This document shows positions 1-9,751 of a stretch of DNA of 64,000 bases, in pieces. The position numbers and the translations under genes are program-made. The stretch comes from Syntrophotalea carbinolica DSM 2380 (GTDB lineage Bacteria; Desulfobacterota; Desulfuromonadia; Desulfuromonadales; Syntrophotaleaceae): assembly GCF_000012885.1 (NCBI RefSeq), contig NC_007498.2, positions 2,760,001 through 2,824,000 on the forward strand. The letters are read 5' to 3'. Below the pieces are notes generated by a model. The model made no database searches and was not told where the DNA came from. It worked only from the letters and a program-made list of their open reading frames with translations. The number at the start of each line of letters is the position of its first letter. Positions within the stretch are counted from its first letter, which is position 1.

Positions 1-58
1 TCTCTACGGCCCTACGGCCGGTACGTCCGATAATATCCCCGATAAATAAAATATTCAA
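1..58 (-). CDS. YmdB-type metallophosphoesterase, N-terminal fragment
   Basis: Only the first 19 codons lie in the window; the rest runs off the left edge. Reading leftwards from a TTG codon gives LNILFIGDIIGRTGRRAVE. This matches the typical amino terminus (K-L/I-LFIGDIVG-x-PGR) of the TIGR00282/YmdB phosphoesterases, where the Asp starts the metal site. A GGAG sits about 10 bases upstream, and neither nearby ATG is in frame. Members of this family often follow rny, as here (81 bases downstream of its stop). The family call comes from this short motif plus synteny. The enzyme's substrate (reported as a cyclic-nucleotide phosphodiesterase in Bacillus) cannot be judged from this piece. Confidence 0.7.
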   Translation of the reverse strand, partial: MNILFIGDIIGRTGRRAVE

Positions 59-138
59 AAGCTACCATCTCCATGCAAAACATTGACGTCGGGAATACCC
101 GTTCGCTGAACCTACATCTGACGCCAAACCCTCAGCAG

Positions 139-1701
139 CTATTTGGCAAACTCCACCGCCCTGGTTTCGCGAATGACGTTAATCTTGATCTGACCGGGAT
201 AAGCCATCTCCTCCTCGATCTGTCGCGCAATCTGCTTGGCCAGGGTATGGGACTGAACATCCGACACTTCTTCGCTGGAAACCATAACCCGGATTTCACG
301 ACCGGCCTGGATGGCATAACAGTTGGTAACGCCGGCAAAGGAGGTCCCGATACGCTCCAAGTCCTGAAGTCGCTTAACGTAGGTTTCAAGCATTTCACGA
401 CGGGCACCGGGGCGCGCACCGGAGAGAGCATCGGCCGCCTGAACCAGCACGGCAAGAACCGTCGAAGGCTTCTCGTCCTCATGATGGGCAGCCAGAGCAT
501 GAACGATCTTGGCCGATTCGCCATACTTACGCGCAAGATTGGCCCCGATGACGGCATGCGAACCTTCCACTTCGTGGTCGACGGCCTTGCCGATATCATG
601 CAGCAATCCGGCCCGCTTGGCCTGCTTGACATTGATGCCAAGCTCGGCGGCCATGATACCGCACAAGAAAGCAACTTCGATGGAATGCTGAAGCACGTTC
701 TGCCCGTAAGAAGTACGATAGCGCAGGCGCCCGATAAGCTTGATAATCTCGGGATGAATCCCATGCACGCCAACATCGAAAGTCGCTTGTTCGCCAGCCT
801 CGCGAATGGCGTTGTCGACATCCTGGGTGGCCTTGTTTACCGCTTCCTCGATACGCGACGGATGAATGCGACCATCCCCGATGAGCCGCTCCAGAGCCAA
901 CCGTGCAACCTCGCGCCGAACGGGGTTAAATCCGGAAATAATAACGGCTTCGGGAGTATCATCGATAATCAGATCGATACCGGTGGCCGCTTCAATGGCA
1001 CGGATATTACGTCCCTCCCGACCGATAATGCGCCCTTTCATTTCATCATTGGGCAACGGCACGACGCTAACGGCGCTTTCTGCGACAAAATCACCGGCAT
1101 AGCGTTGCACGGCGAGAGCCAGAATCTCCTGCGCTTTTTTATCTGCGGCTTCCTTGGCTTCATCCTCGATCTGCTTGATTTTTTTGGCGCACTCGTGCCG
1201 CGCCTCACTCTCCATCTGCTCCATGAGTTGCGCCTTGGCCTCCTCGGCGCCCAACCCGGCCAGCTCCTCGAGCCGCTCACGTTGCTGGCGGACCAGAGCA
1301 TCCGCTTCCTTTTCCCAGCTGCGAATGCGGCTTTCCTGTTGCGAAAGACGCTTTTCACGCTGCCCGAACTCTTCATCGCGCGCATCGACCTGCGCAACCT
1401 TGCGATCCAGATTTTCCTCGCGCTGCACAAGACGCTTCTCCTGTGCCTGCAATTCCCGGCGCATCTCACGGGCCTCTTGCTCCCAGGCCGTCTTTGCTTC
1501 CAGCAAGGCATCCTTTTTCTGAATTTCGGCTTCTTTGCGGAGAATATCCGCTTCCTTGGTGGCTTCCGACAGAATCTGGTCAGCCATTCTTTTCGCTTCA
1601 GCCAATTGGGTAGCCGCAACCTTGCGGCGTACAAGTGCCCCGCCGATGGCACCGACCAAAAATGCCGCGCCGATTCCTATCCACTGAATTTCTATACTCA
1701 A
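139..1701 (-). CDS. rny: Ribonuclease Y
   Basis: Membrane-anchored endoribonuclease that starts mRNA decay. The 520-residue protein has the standard order: an N-terminal membrane helix (about residues 6-24), a long charged coiled coil (30-195), a KH RNA-binding domain with [12 protein letters not shown] at 223-234, and an HD metal-dependent phosphohydrolase domain with [12 protein letters not shown] (His368-Asp369). The length is typical for the family. The start is TTG with AGGAGG eight bases upstream. It is followed by the YmdB-type gene and preceded closely by fau, so the three may be co-transcribed. Nothing is missing from the catalytic core. Confidence 0.96.
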   Translation of the reverse strand: MSIEIQWIGIGAAFLVGAIGGALVRRKVAATQLAEAKRMADQILSEATKEADILRKEAEIQKKDALLEAKTAWEQEAREMRRELQAQEKRLVQREENLDRKVAQVDARDEEFGQREKRLSQQESRIRSWEKEADALVRQQRERLEELAGLGAEEAKAQLMEQMESEARHECAKKIKQIEDEAKEAADKKAQEILALAVQRYAGDFVAESAVSVVPLPNDEMKGRIIGREGRNIRAIEAATGIDLIIDDTPEAVIISGFNPVRREVARLALERLIGDGRIHPSRIEEAVNKATQDVDNAIREAGEQATFDVGVHGIHPEIIKLIGRLRYRTSYGQNVLQHSIEVAFLCGIMAAELGINVKQAKRAGLLHDIGKAVDHEVEGSHAVIGANLARKYGESAKIVHALAAHHEDEKPSTVLAVLVQAADALSGARPGARREMLETYVKRLQDLERIGTSFAGVTNCYAIQAGREIRVMVSSEEVSDVQSHTLAKQIARQIEEEMAYPGQIKINVIRETRAVEFAK

Positions 1702-1721
1702 AGTTTAAACCTCCTAAATAT

Positions 1722-2309
1722 TTATGTGCTTTCCAGCATACACCGCCCAGACGGTGTGAAAGAGTAATCCCGTTCCTCGGTAATCAATAAATCCAAACAC
1801 TGGTCATGATCCTCGACCGGCAGACGTTCAACCAGCTGCGACTCAAAACTGAGCCCGACAGACAACGCCGGACGCCCGGATCCACAGAGCACCCGGTCGT
1901 AAAACCCCTTACCATACCCCAGCCGGTTACCCTCAAGGTCAAAAGCCACGCCAGGCACCAACACCAAATCGAGTGCACTGGATGGTATCGTGGCTGACCC
2001 GGTCGGTTCGAGCACGCCGAACGCCCCAGGTGAAAGCTGTTGCGGCGACGCAACCAGCACAAAATCGAGCTGATCGCCGCGCACCCGCGGGTATGCGACA
2101 GTTTTCCCCCGATGCAACGCCTCGTGAAATATTTCTTCAGTGAACACTTCGTTGAAAATCGGACTGTAAAGAGCCACCGCCTTCGCCTGCTCGAAAGCAG
2201 GCAACGCCAGCACCCGCTGCTGAACCCTGAGGCTGTGTCCCAGGCAGACTTCAGCGGCCAGATGTTTGCGACGGGCCAACATAATCTCGCGTAGCGATTT
2301 TTTAGGCAT
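1722..2309 (-). CDS. fau: 5-formyltetrahydrofolate cyclo-ligase
   Basis: ATP-dependent conversion of 5-formyltetrahydrofolate to 5,10-methenyltetrahydrofolate in the cytoplasm (folate salvage). The C-terminal signature VPGVAFDLEGNRLGYGKGFYDR is intact, with LDLVLVP before it and the ATP-binding basic residues near the N terminus (KKSLRE, ARRK). The frame stays open about 150 bases upstream, but that part reads through the probable 6S RNA and is not protein-like. The ATG giving MPKKSLREIM is therefore chosen (195 residues, the usual size). The order zapA - 6S RNA - fau is the same as in many proteobacteria. Confidence 0.9.
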   Translation of the reverse strand: MPKKSLREIMLARRKHLAAEVCLGHSLRVQQRVLALPAFEQAKAVALYSPIFNEVFTEEIFHEALHRGKTVAYPRVRGDQLDFVLVASPQQLSPGAFGVLEPTGSATIPSSALDLVLVPGVAFDLEGNRLGYGKGFYDRVLCGSGRPALSVGLSFESQLVERLPVEDHDQCLDLLITEERDYSFTPSGRCMLEST

Positions 2310-2379
2310 AGGCAGAGATCCCGCAGTAAAACGGCAATCTCCGAGGGGAGTACTTCTAGATGAGAGATGCGAGGACTGA

Positions 2380-2560
2380 GTTACCTTGTCTGGCTTGGTA
2401 GAAACCGTTTCTTGTAAGTCCTCCACCGCCATCACCGCCTCGGTTTTTACAAGGCAGCACACGACGGACCAAGACTAAAGTCCTCTTCTTTTCGCCTGAA
2501 ACCCGGCGATAAAACAGTTTACAAGAAACGCAAAAGCGCAGTGCGCTAAAGACGTCCAAC
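2380..2560 (-). ncRNA. ssrS: Probable 6S RNA
   Basis: 6S RNA binds the housekeeping RNA polymerase by mimicking an open promoter. The stretch lies between zapA and fau, its conserved proteobacterial position. On the minus strand, GGUCCGUC followed about 10 bases later by GCCUU-n-UAAAAACCG resembles the E. coli block GGUCCGUC...GCCUUAAAACUG. A perfect 12-base inverted repeat (2519-2530 with 2406-2417) can form a long stem enclosing this block, leaving unpaired flanks. Ends are approximate, set by comparison with the usual ~185-base length. No alternative coding sense was found here. Confidence 0.65.
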
Positions 2561-2653
2561 AAACCGAACAAACAAAACGCCTGGCGCAAGCGCCAAGGTT
2601 CTGGAAAACCCCAACCATTCAAATCTATCTAAAATCTCCGTGCGGAGATGGCC

Positions 2654-2673
2654 TGGCGCCAAGCGCCTTTTTT
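2654..2673 (+). other. GC hairpin followed by T7, orientation puzzling
   Basis: GGCGC-CAA-GCGCC followed by seven T on the plus strand looks like a small intrinsic terminator. No plus-strand gene lies upstream within this block, so its role is unclear. A second short palindrome (2633-2648, ATCTCCG-TG-CGGAGAT) sits just beside it and could end the zapA transcript on the minus strand. Confidence 0.35.
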
Positions 2674-2730
2674 TCAAATGCGTTTAGCAGAAAAAGTCGC
2701 GAACGTCTCTCGAAAGCAGCGACAATGCGT

Positions 2731-3033
2731 TCAATTTTCGTGCGGGGGAGAATCTGGACATGCCTTTTCCAAGCGAGCCACAAGATCGTGCAACTGCACA
2801 TTCAGGGACTCTTCCCTGGCCTGTGTGGCATCGCGCAAACGCAGATAAGCCTCCCCCACATTCAGCAAAGCGAGAACCGCCGTATTCAGGGTATCAACCG
2901 CCCGACTGGCAGCCACAACCTCGGCTATTTTTTCGTTTACGAACTCCGCGACCCGACATACCTCCGCCGGATCCATCGCACTTTTGATGGTATATTGCTG
3001 ACCTAAAATTGTCACCTGGACAGCTTGTTTCAA
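2731..3033 (-). CDS. zapA: Cell division protein ZapA
   Basis: FtsZ-bundling protein that stabilises the Z ring. The 100-residue sequence opens with VQVTILGQQYTIKS, typical of the ZapA globular head. It continues with the DPAEVCRVAEFVNEKIAEV helix and ends in a long amphipathic coiled coil, as in the family. Its ATG overlaps the stop of the upstream zapB-like gene by four bases, which indicates translational coupling. It precedes the probable 6S RNA and fau. No TM segment or signal is present, so it is cytosolic. Confidence 0.9.
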   Translation of the reverse strand: MKQAVQVTILGQQYTIKSAMDPAEVCRVAEFVNEKIAEVVAASRAVDTLNTAVLALLNVGEAYLRLRDATQAREESLNVQLHDLVARLEKACPDSPPHEN

Positions 3034-3221
3034 GATACCTCCTGATCCAAACCATCAAGCTTGGCCAGAATCCGGTCCACCTCGGAAGCAAAACGCTCGC
3101 GTTCCTGTAGCAAGCGATCCCGGTCTGCAAGCAACTGCTGGCACTGTTCCTCCAGGGCCTGCTTGCGCTCCAGAAGCTGATCAATCTTTTTTTCCAATTG
3201 AATCATCATTGTTAAATCCAC
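3030..3221 (-). CDS. Short coiled-coil protein, ZapB-like
   Basis: A 63-residue, almost wholly alpha-helical protein with heptad leucine/isoleucine spacing (LEKKIDQLLERKQALEEQ and on to the end). It sits directly upstream of, and overlaps, zapA. Small coiled-coil proteins in this position in related genomes are called ZapB or division-associated coiled coils. The assignment rests on size, predicted coil and synteny, not a diagnostic motif. It may cooperate with ZapA at the divisome. Confidence 0.65.
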   Translation of the reverse strand: MDLTMMIQLEKKIDQLLERKQALEEQCQQLLADRDRLLQERERFASEVDRILAKLDGLDQEVS

Positions 3222-3280
3222 GGCTTCCTCTGCTCAGTAAATATGAATTTTAAAAAAGAAAGAACCCTTTAGTCAAGAAA

Positions 3281-4699
3281 TTATCCATCCTGCCGAAACA
3301 AAGCCTCGACAAACAGATCCGGATCGAAAGGCCGCAAGTCTTCGATGCCTTCGCCGATCCCCACATAGTGTATCGGCAGACCGAGCTCGCCCCCGATCGC
3401 CACCAGCATGCCGCCGCGGGCGGTGCCATCGAGTTTGGTCAGCGCCAGCCCGGAAACCGACACTGCCTCCTGGAACAGACGAGCCTGCACCAGGGCATTC
3501 TGGCCGGTTGTCGCATCGACCACCAGCAGGGTCTCATGGGGGGCACCCGGCATTTCGCGATCGAGCACCCGCCGAATTTTCTTCAGCTCCTCCATAAGGT
3601 TGACCTTAGTGTGCAGCCGACCGGCAGTATCGAGAAGCAAAACATCGGCCTTGCGCGCCTGAGCGGCTTTAATGGCATCGAAGGCCACGGCTGCAGGGTC
3701 AGATCCGGCAGCCTGGCGAATGACTTCGACGCCGGCACGCTGTCCCCATACCTCAAGCTGCTCCGCCGCAGCGGCGCGAAAGGTATCCCCAGCCCCCACC
3801 AGAACCTTTTTCCCCTGCTGAACATACTGATGGGCGAGCTTGCCAATAGTAGTCGTCTTACCGACACCATTAACACCGACGACCATAATCACGAAGGGTG
3901 TCGCACGTTGAGGATCAAGAGGCGCGGACTCCTGCATTAAACGATCGCGAATTTCCCCCTTGAGTGCCTCGCGTAAGACATCAGGATCATTGAGCTGACC
4001 TTTATCAAGACGCATTTCCAACGATTGTATAAGCTGTTGGGTCGTTTTCATACCGAGATCGGCGGTGATCAGTATTTCTTCCAGCTCCTCGAGCAGCTCT
4101 TCATCGACCCCTTGGCAACCTCGCAACAAAGCATCTATTCGACCGACCAGCGAAGCCTGGGTCTTGGCCAACCCGGTACGCATCCGCTGAAACAAGCTCA
4201 CCGGTTCTTCCACTACCGGTTCTTCCACTACCGGTTCTTCCACTACCGGTTCTTCCACCACCGGTTCTTCCACCACCGGTTCTTCCACCACCGGTTCTTC
4301 CACCACCGGTTCTTCCACCACCGGCTCTTCCACCACCGGCTCTTCCACCACCGGCTCTTCCACCACCGGCTCTTCCACCACCGGCTCTTCCACCACCGGC
4401 TCTTCCACCACCGGTTCTTCCACCACCGGTTCTTCCACCACCGGTTCTTCCACCACCGGTTCTTCCACCACCGGTTCTTCCACCACCGGTTCTTCCACCA
4501 CCGGCTCGGTTTTATCGGTTATTTCCCGGGAAGCGGGCCGCCTCAAACGCCGCACCAGCATGAATGACAAAATTACCACTAGGGCGACAGCACTCCAGAG
4601 CACAACCGTGGCCGTCAAAGTCCGGTGCGATTCAGGCACCCCCATACGACCCAGCACATTAACCAGCCACTCGATACAGCGGAAAAACATATCCTTCAT
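3281..4699 (-). CDS. ftsY: Signal recognition particle receptor FtsY with VVEEP repeat tract
   Basis: SRP-receptor GTPase that docks ribosome-SRP complexes at the inner membrane. The start is placed at the ATG giving MKDMFFRC, which has AAGGAG nine bases upstream; an ATG 48 bases earlier has no such site. From that start (472 residues) there is a predicted membrane helix at about 29-50, then exactly 20 tandem VVEEP pentapeptides (about 67-166). The N domain follows, then the G domain with [10 protein letters not shown] (G1), DTAGR (G3) and [10 protein letters not shown] (G4/G5). The acidic A region is normal in FtsY, but its replacement by a pure pentapeptide array is unusual. The membrane helix is a further variation, since many FtsY proteins lack one. 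Confidence 0.95.
   Translation of the reverse strand: MKDMFFRCIEWLVNVLGRMGVPESHRTLTATVVLWSAVALVVILSFMLVRRLRRPASREITDKTEPVVEEPVVEEPVVEEPVVEEPVVEEPVVEEPVVEEPVVEEPVVEEPVVEEPVVEEPVVEEPVVEEPVVEEPVVEEPVVEEPVVEEPVVEEPVVEEPVVEEPVSLFQRMRTGLAKTQASLVGRIDALLRGCQGVDEELLEELEEILITADLGMKTTQQLIQSLEMRLDKGQLNDPDVLREALKGEIRDRLMQESAPLDPQRATPFVIMVVGVNGVGKTTTIGKLAHQYVQQGKKVLVGAGDTFRAAAAEQLEVWGQRAGVEVIRQAAGSDPAAVAFDAIKAAQARKADVLLLDTAGRLHTKVNLMEELKKIRRVLDREMPGAPHETLLVVDATTGQNALVQARLFQEAVSVSGLALTKLDGTARGGMLVAIGGELGLPIHYVGIGEGIEDLRPFDPDLFVEALFRQDG
4201..4500. repeat. 20-copy 15-bp tandem repeat inside ftsY
   Basis: Twenty perfect-length 15-base units with no indels, all in frame, encode VVEEP on the minus strand. Only two positions vary, and the variants are grouped. 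Reading left to right there are three units of ccggttcttccacta, five of ccggttcttccacca, six of ccggctcttccacca and six more of ccggttcttccacca. Blocks of identical units point to recent stepwise expansion, not ancient divergence. Confidence 0.97.
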
Positions 4700-4752
4700 C
4701 TTGTCCTGCTCCTTGCATATAACAGTGAAAGAGTCAAACGACTCCATGATGC

Positions 4753-5112
4753 TTAAGCGATTTCCTGCTTAAGAATGCCGACACAGCGTTGGAGGGCAAA
4801 CCTCGCCTTGCCGAGAAGTTGCCTGCGACAACCGGTCAACACCAGGAAATAGTCAGCGGTGATGGGCACCACCAATGTCTGCGTATCGCGGGTGGAGATG
4901 ACGACCTCCTGCAGATCATCCTCGCCAATCCGGTCGAGCATGGCACGCAAGTTGCCGAGAATTATCCCTTTGTGAGCGCCCACCAGCCTCAGGTCATAAT
5001 CGTCCATGGGACCGACCTGATCGACCGCCTCGCCCTCCCAGTCGGCGATGATGGCGCCAGTGGCGCCGGGAACACTTCCCACAAGTTCCAGAAGAACAGA
5101 TTTAAAAGGCAT
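4753..5112 (-). CDS. Roadblock/LC7 domain protein, MglB-like
   Basis: A 119-residue single-domain protein with the Roadblock/LC7 pattern: [17 protein letters not shown] in the first strands and a central helix, then [20 protein letters not shown] and a closing helix. Bacterial relatives include MglB, the GTPase-activating partner of the small GTPase MglA in polarity control. No mglA is present in the window, so the partner is unknown. It lies between smc and ftsY on the same strand (13 bases after smc), so it may share their transcript. No signal or membrane segment is seen. Confidence 0.8.
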   Translation of the reverse strand: MPFKSVLLELVGSVPGATGAIIADWEGEAVDQVGPMDDYDLRLVGAHKGIILGNLRAMLDRIGEDDLQEVVISTRDTQTLVVPITADYFLVLTGCRRQLLGKARFALQRCVGILKQEIA

Positions 5113-5125
5113 CGCAAATCCTCAA

Positions 5126-8100
5126 TCAGTCATGCAGCTGTACGGAAACCAACTTGGAAACCCCCGGATCTTCCATGGTAACACCATACAGAATATCGGC
5201 CATCTCCATGGTGCGCTTGCTATGCGTAATGACTATAAACTGCGACTTGGATGACATCTCGCGCACCATTTCATTGAAACGCTGAATATTGGCTTCATCC
5301 AGCGGTGCATCGACTTCATCCAGCACACAAAACGGTGATGGTTTGATCAGAAAAATGGCGAAAATCAGTGCAATGGCGGTAAGGGCTTTCTCGCCGCCGG
5401 ACAACAAACCGACACTCTGCAATCGTTTGCCGGGCGGTTGCACCGCAATCTCGATCCCTGTTTCGAGCAAATCGTTTTCATCGGTCAGCATTAATTCTGC
5501 ACGTCCGCCGAGAAAAAGTCTCGGGAAAATTTCCTGAAACATGGCATTGACCTGATCGAACGTTTCCCGGAATCGCTTGCGGGTTGTGCGATTGATCCTG
5601 GCGATAGCGGTTTGCAGCCCTTCCAGAGACTCCTGCAGGTCTTGGTCCTGTTGACAGAGAAACTCCCAGCGCTGTTCCAGCTCGCGGTATTCATCGATGG
5701 CCATCAGGTTGACCTCGCCGATGTTTTCAATACAGCGACGCAGTTCCTCCAGCCGATGTTCGGAGGCAACCGGATCAAAGGCCTCGTCCGGGACAACCGC
5801 GTCGCCCTGCGACAAGTCGAGCCGAAAACGCACCTCGATATCCTGACACAGATGCGCAATCTCCATATCTATTTCGCGGACACGCATCTGCAGTGAGGAG
5901 AACTGCTCCCTGGCCTGCTGCAACTGCCCCCGCACGACCCTCAAACTCTCCTCATGAGCATCCACCTGCTGCTGTTGCTGGCCGAAGGAATCTTTCAGCC
6001 GGTCCAAGCGCTCCTGCTGCTCCTGGCGTCGTGCATACAGCACCTCCAGCTCCGTCTGCAACTGTTTACCCTCGGCCTGCAACCGAGCTGTCTCGGCAGC
6101 GGCTTGCTGCTGGCCCTGCTCCCGCTGGCGCAATTGCCGCTCGAAATCCTGCCCGGAGACGGTAAGCTGTTGCAATTGTCGACGACCGCCTTCCTGACGC
6201 TCGCGAAGTTCGGCCAGAACGACTTTCAGGGATGTCACTTTTTCGCGCAACGCTTCCTGGCCCCGGCGCCAAACCCGCAATTCTTCTTCGCATCGGGCGA
6301 CGGCCGTTTCCTGCTCAACACGCGCCTGTTCAAGTCGGCTGCAACAGGCTTCCGCCTCGACTTGTTGGCGTTGCAGTGCATCGCCTTCCTCCCTGAGTTG
6401 ATCATTTTCGAAGGAGGTAATATCCAGACGCTCGTCTATGCGCGTAAGTTCCTGCTGCGCTCTCCCCAGATCCTTTTCAGCTGCGGTACGTTTCAACTCC
6501 AGGGCATGCAGTTCCTCGCGTAAATCCTCCTGCATCTGTTCGGCGGCGCCCAATGCGGCCTTTTGGTCGACCCGCTGCTGCCGCAACCGGGCAAGATCAT
6601 CATCCAAAACAGCTTGTCTGGCCTTGAGTTCCTTGATTTCCCGTTTTTGCGACAAAAAGCTGTGCCCAAGCCCTTCCCGGGCGCCCCCGCAAAGGATCCC
6701 ACGGTGATTCAGACAATCACCCGCAGCCGTCGCCAGCGTTAACCCTACCGGCAAAACGGCATCCAGATAAGGAAGCAGATCGTCGACCAGAAACACTCCC
6801 TGGAGCAAAGGCATGACCTGCGAGGCCACTTCCGGAGAACACTGAACGACCTCGGCCAATGGCCGGCCGTGACCAAAAGTCACCTCGAATTCAGCAACAT
6901 CAGGCAGCACCAGAGCACCGCGCCCCCCGCCATCTCTGAGCAACTCCAACGCCCGGAGGGCATCCTCGGGGTGCCGCGTCACCAAAGCCTGCAGCCGATC
7001 GCCAAGCACTGCCTCGAGAGCCACCTCATACGCTTCCGGCACCTCCAGCAAATCGGCCACCATCCCGATCATGCGGGCGCGCAGCTGCGTATCCTGCAAC
7101 AGAAGCTTGACGCCGGCACCGTACCCCTCGAGGTTACGCTCCATCTGCTCCAAAGATTGCAGTCGGGAGCGGCACTCTCCCAAACGCCCCTGTCCTTCGA
7201 GCAACAGGCGCTCATTCTCCTCCAATTGCCGCCGGGCAACCAAGGCTTGCTCCCGGCTCTGCTCCAGCGTCTGGTCCAGTTCATCCCGCTGAGTGGCAAA
7301 ACGCTGCAGACTCTGCTCACAGGAGGCGACCGTTTCGGCGGCAATGACCCGATTCTCCTGTAATTGAACCGATTCGCGACGCTGCTGGCCACGACGCTCA
7401 TCCAATCCCTGCAAACGACGGCGCGCATCTTCCAATGCGTGGCGGCTTCGGGACAACTCATCCATGCGCGCATACAGGTTCCGGCGTGCATCCTCCAGAC
7501 TGGCCACCCACTGGCGCTCTTTATCCTGCTGCTCCTCCAGGCTTGCAGCCTCGCGCTCCAGCACCGAGGATCGTTGTTGATACTCTTGCGCCAGAGCACT
7601 GCCGGCGGCCGTCAACTCTTCGATTTCGGCAGCAATTTCCTGAAGCCGTCGGTGAAGGTCCTGCTGTTCCTGACTATGCTGCTGTTGCTGACGCTCCAGA
7701 TTCTGCAAAGACTGCTGACCAAATTCGATGCGCCCCTCGACACGTTGCAGCTCACCACTGAGATGAAACACACCTTCCTGGCACTGGCCAAGTTCTTTCT
7801 CGGCCGCAACCTGCACCAGCCGCAGCTCCGACAGCTCCAGTTCCAACTGCTGGAATCGGCTCTCCAGCGCAACGACCTGCTGCCGGGCACGGGTTTCATC
7901 GTGGCGATGCTTGTCGCCGTCAGCCACCAGCTCGGCATAACGACACCGCGCAAAACCGATTTCGATCTGTTTTTGTTCATCGCGGTAGTTGCGGAACTGC
8001 TCCGCCTTGCGTGCCTGCCGTTTCAGAGCCCCCAGCTGACGACGCACCTCGCCGATAATATCCCGTAATCGCAGAAGGTTCTGGCGGGTAGCGTCTATTT

Positions 8101-8647
8101 TACGCAGAGCGGTCTTTTTGCGGGCTTTGAATTTGCTGACCCCGGCCGCCTCCTCGATAAGAAACCGTCGTTCCTCCGGTTTGGCATTGAGTATCTGACC
8201 GACCTTACCCTGTTCGATAATGGAATATGCCCGGGCCCCGATACCAGTATCCATAAAGAGTTCGGAAATATCGAGCAACCGGCAAGGAGCCTTGTTCAGT
8301 AAATACTCGCTGTCGCCGTTGCGATAGAGTCGGCGCGTCACCATGAACTCGGCATAGTCCCGTACCGCAACCGGCCCCCGCCCCTTCTCGTTGGAAAAGA
8401 CCAGGGACACCTCGGCCATCCCCACCGGTTTGCGCTTTTCGCTACCGCCGAAAATGACGTCCTCCATGGCCCGCCCACGGAGGTTTTTGGGACTTTGCTC
8501 CCCCATGGCCCAACGTATGGCATCGACCACATTGCTTTTGCCGCAACCGTTCGGACCGACCACAGCGGCAATGCCGGGGCCGAAATCGAGGGCCACCCGA
8601 TCAACAAACGATTTGAATCCTACGATTTCGATACGCTTGATCTGCAT
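5126..8647 (-). CDS. smc: Chromosome segregation ATPase SMC
   Basis: Structural maintenance of chromosomes protein that condenses and segregates DNA with ScpA and ScpB. At 1173 residues it is full length. Walker A GPNGCGKSN is at 31-39, followed by a long coiled coil, a hinge at about 510-660 (GYGAGVKLLL... LEAVLGDRLQALV), the return coil, the ABC signature LLSGGEKALTAIAL near 1081, and Walker B/D-loop DEVDAPLDEAN near 1110. Neither scpA nor scpB is in the window. It heads the smc-Roadblock-ftsY run and is divergent from the pseudouridine synthase gene across a 213-base gap that must hold both promoters. Confidence 0.97.
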   Translation of the reverse strand: MQIKRIEIVGFKSFVDRVALDFGPGIAAVVGPNGCGKSNVVDAIRWAMGEQSPKNLRGRAMEDVIFGGSEKRKPVGMAEVSLVFSNEKGRGPVAVRDYAEFMVTRRLYRNGDSEYLLNKAPCRLLDISELFMDTGIGARAYSIIEQGKVGQILNAKPEERRFLIEEAAGVSKFKARKKTALRKIDATRQNLLRLRDIIGEVRRQLGALKRQARKAEQFRNYRDEQKQIEIGFARCRYAELVADGDKHRHDETRARQQVVALESRFQQLELELSELRLVQVAAEKELGQCQEGVFHLSGELQRVEGRIEFGQQSLQNLERQQQQHSQEQQDLHRRLQEIAAEIEELTAAGSALAQEYQQRSSVLEREAASLEEQQDKERQWVASLEDARRNLYARMDELSRSRHALEDARRRLQGLDERRGQQRRESVQLQENRVIAAETVASCEQSLQRFATQRDELDQTLEQSREQALVARRQLEENERLLLEGQGRLGECRSRLQSLEQMERNLEGYGAGVKLLLQDTQLRARMIGMVADLLEVPEAYEVALEAVLGDRLQALVTRHPEDALRALELLRDGGGRGALVLPDVAEFEVTFGHGRPLAEVVQCSPEVASQVMPLLQGVFLVDDLLPYLDAVLPVGLTLATAAGDCLNHRGILCGGAREGLGHSFLSQKREIKELKARQAVLDDDLARLRQQRVDQKAALGAAEQMQEDLREELHALELKRTAAEKDLGRAQQELTRIDERLDITSFENDQLREEGDALQRQQVEAEACCSRLEQARVEQETAVARCEEELRVWRRGQEALREKVTSLKVVLAELRERQEGGRRQLQQLTVSGQDFERQLRQREQGQQQAAAETARLQAEGKQLQTELEVLYARRQEQQERLDRLKDSFGQQQQQVDAHEESLRVVRGQLQQAREQFSSLQMRVREIDMEIAHLCQDIEVRFRLDLSQGDAVVPDEAFDPVASEHRLEELRRCIENIGEVNLMAIDEYRELEQRWEFLCQQDQDLQESLEGLQTAIARINRTTRKRFRETFDQVNAMFQEIFPRLFLGGRAELMLTDENDLLETGIEIAVQPPGKRLQSVGLLSGGEKALTAIALIFAIFLIKPSPFCVLDEVDAPLDEANIQRFNEMVREMSSKSQFIVITHSKRTMEMADILYGVTMEDPGVSKLVSVQLHD

Positions 8648-8860
8648 ATGCGCGCGCGGACATCCTCTCTGGTAAAGACCTGTCGATAACGCGGCATGTT
8701 AACAATCCGCAAAAGCCATGTAAAGCAGTTTGCTGGCACACGATTTTGGCGTAACACGCCGTCCGCTACCTTTCCGTACCCATACTTTTATGTATTGTTG
8801 TCCGGCCAGGTGTTTCAGGCAGCTTGCCTGCAGAACAAACTAAGGCTATGATGAGCAGCT

Positions 8861-9751
8861 ATGGCTATAATTACCCTCACTGAACAGGACGCGGGACAAA
8901 CCGTTCTGGAGACCCTTCATGCGCGCATACCAGCGGCGCCACGCTCCTACCTGCGCCAATTGCTGCGTAGCGGCAAAATTCGCTGCAACGGATCAATCCT
9001 GACCGAAAACATCTGTCTGCGGGGCCATGAAAGCCTGCAGCTTCCCGATAGCAAACGCCTGCGGGAGGTTTGCACCGACAGAGTACCGGAACTGACCATA
9101 TTGCTGGAAACCGACGAGTTTCTGGCTGTCTTCAAACCTGCCGGACTCGCCGTGCACAGCAGTGTCGGGCATACCGAAGACAACCTTACGGACCGCCTCA
9201 AAGCCTGGATAAAACAATGCAAAGCCCCTTATCGCATAGCCCCGGTCCATCGACTGGATATCGGCACATCAGGTCCGGTGATCTTCGGCAAAGGCCGCAA
9301 AGCCACCGCCGAGCTGGGGCGGTTGCTGCAAAACGGACACATGAGCAAAACCTACCTGGCACTGGTTAACGGCCATCCCCCGGAGACGGGGATGATGGTT
9401 ACCTCGGTGCGTGTCCAGGGAAAACCCAAACAGGCAGCTACGCGCTTTCGTGTGCTCGGCCGCCACGCCAGCGCCGCCTTGCTCGAACTTGAACTCCTGA
9501 GCGGCCGCAAGCATCAGATCCGCCAACAATGCGCCGATGCCGGTTGGCCGCTGTATGGCGACCACCGCTATGGCGGTCCGGAGCTCCCTGGTCGGGATCG
9601 GCTGTTCCTGCACTGCTGGCAGCTGGCCTGGCCCATACAGGGCGATCAGCCATCCCACAGGATAACCAGTCCCCTTCCGGAAGAACTGTCCGTTATCCTC
9701 ACCAGCATGGATATTGAATCTCCAGCACCAAACCGGAAACCCGAATCATGA
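8861..9751 (+). CDS. RluA-family RNA pseudouridine synthase
   Basis: Isomerises uridine to pseudouridine in rRNA or tRNA. An N-terminal S4-like segment (about residues 15-60: SYLRQLLRSGKIRCNG) precedes the catalytic domain. The RluA signature HRLDIGTSG contains the catalytic Asp133. The conserved GRKHQIRQQCADAGWPLYGDHRYG follows near 205-228. The target site cannot be told from sequence. In the signature the usual HRLDxxTSG is intact although the second variable residue is Gly. It overlaps the next gene by ATGA (9748-9751), so the two are translationally coupled. Confidence 0.9.
   Translation: MAIITLTEQDAGQTVLETLHARIPAAPRSYLRQLLRSGKIRCNGSILTENICLRGHESLQLPDSKRLREVCTDRVPELTILLETDEFLAVFKPAGLAVHSSVGHTEDNLTDRLKAWIKQCKAPYRIAPVHRLDIGTSGPVIFGKGRKATAELGRLLQNGHMSKTYLALVNGHPPETGMMVTSVRVQGKPKQAATRFRVLGRHASAALLELELLSGRKHQIRQQCADAGWPLYGDHRYGGPELPGRDRLFLHCWQLAWPIQGDQPSHRITSPLPEELSVILTSMDIESPAPNRKPES

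Noticed and set aside
73-1767. 564-codon plus-strand frame opposite rny
   Set aside because: Shadow of ribonuclease Y, whose KH and HD domains are unmistakable on the minus strand.
4201-4500. CRISPR-like appearance of the regular 15-base array
   Set aside because: Units are contiguous with no spacers and are in frame in ftsY.
4025-4567. Plus-strand frame of FFHHR repeats opposite ftsY
   Set aside because: Produced by the reverse complement of the VVEEP repeat; no start signal.
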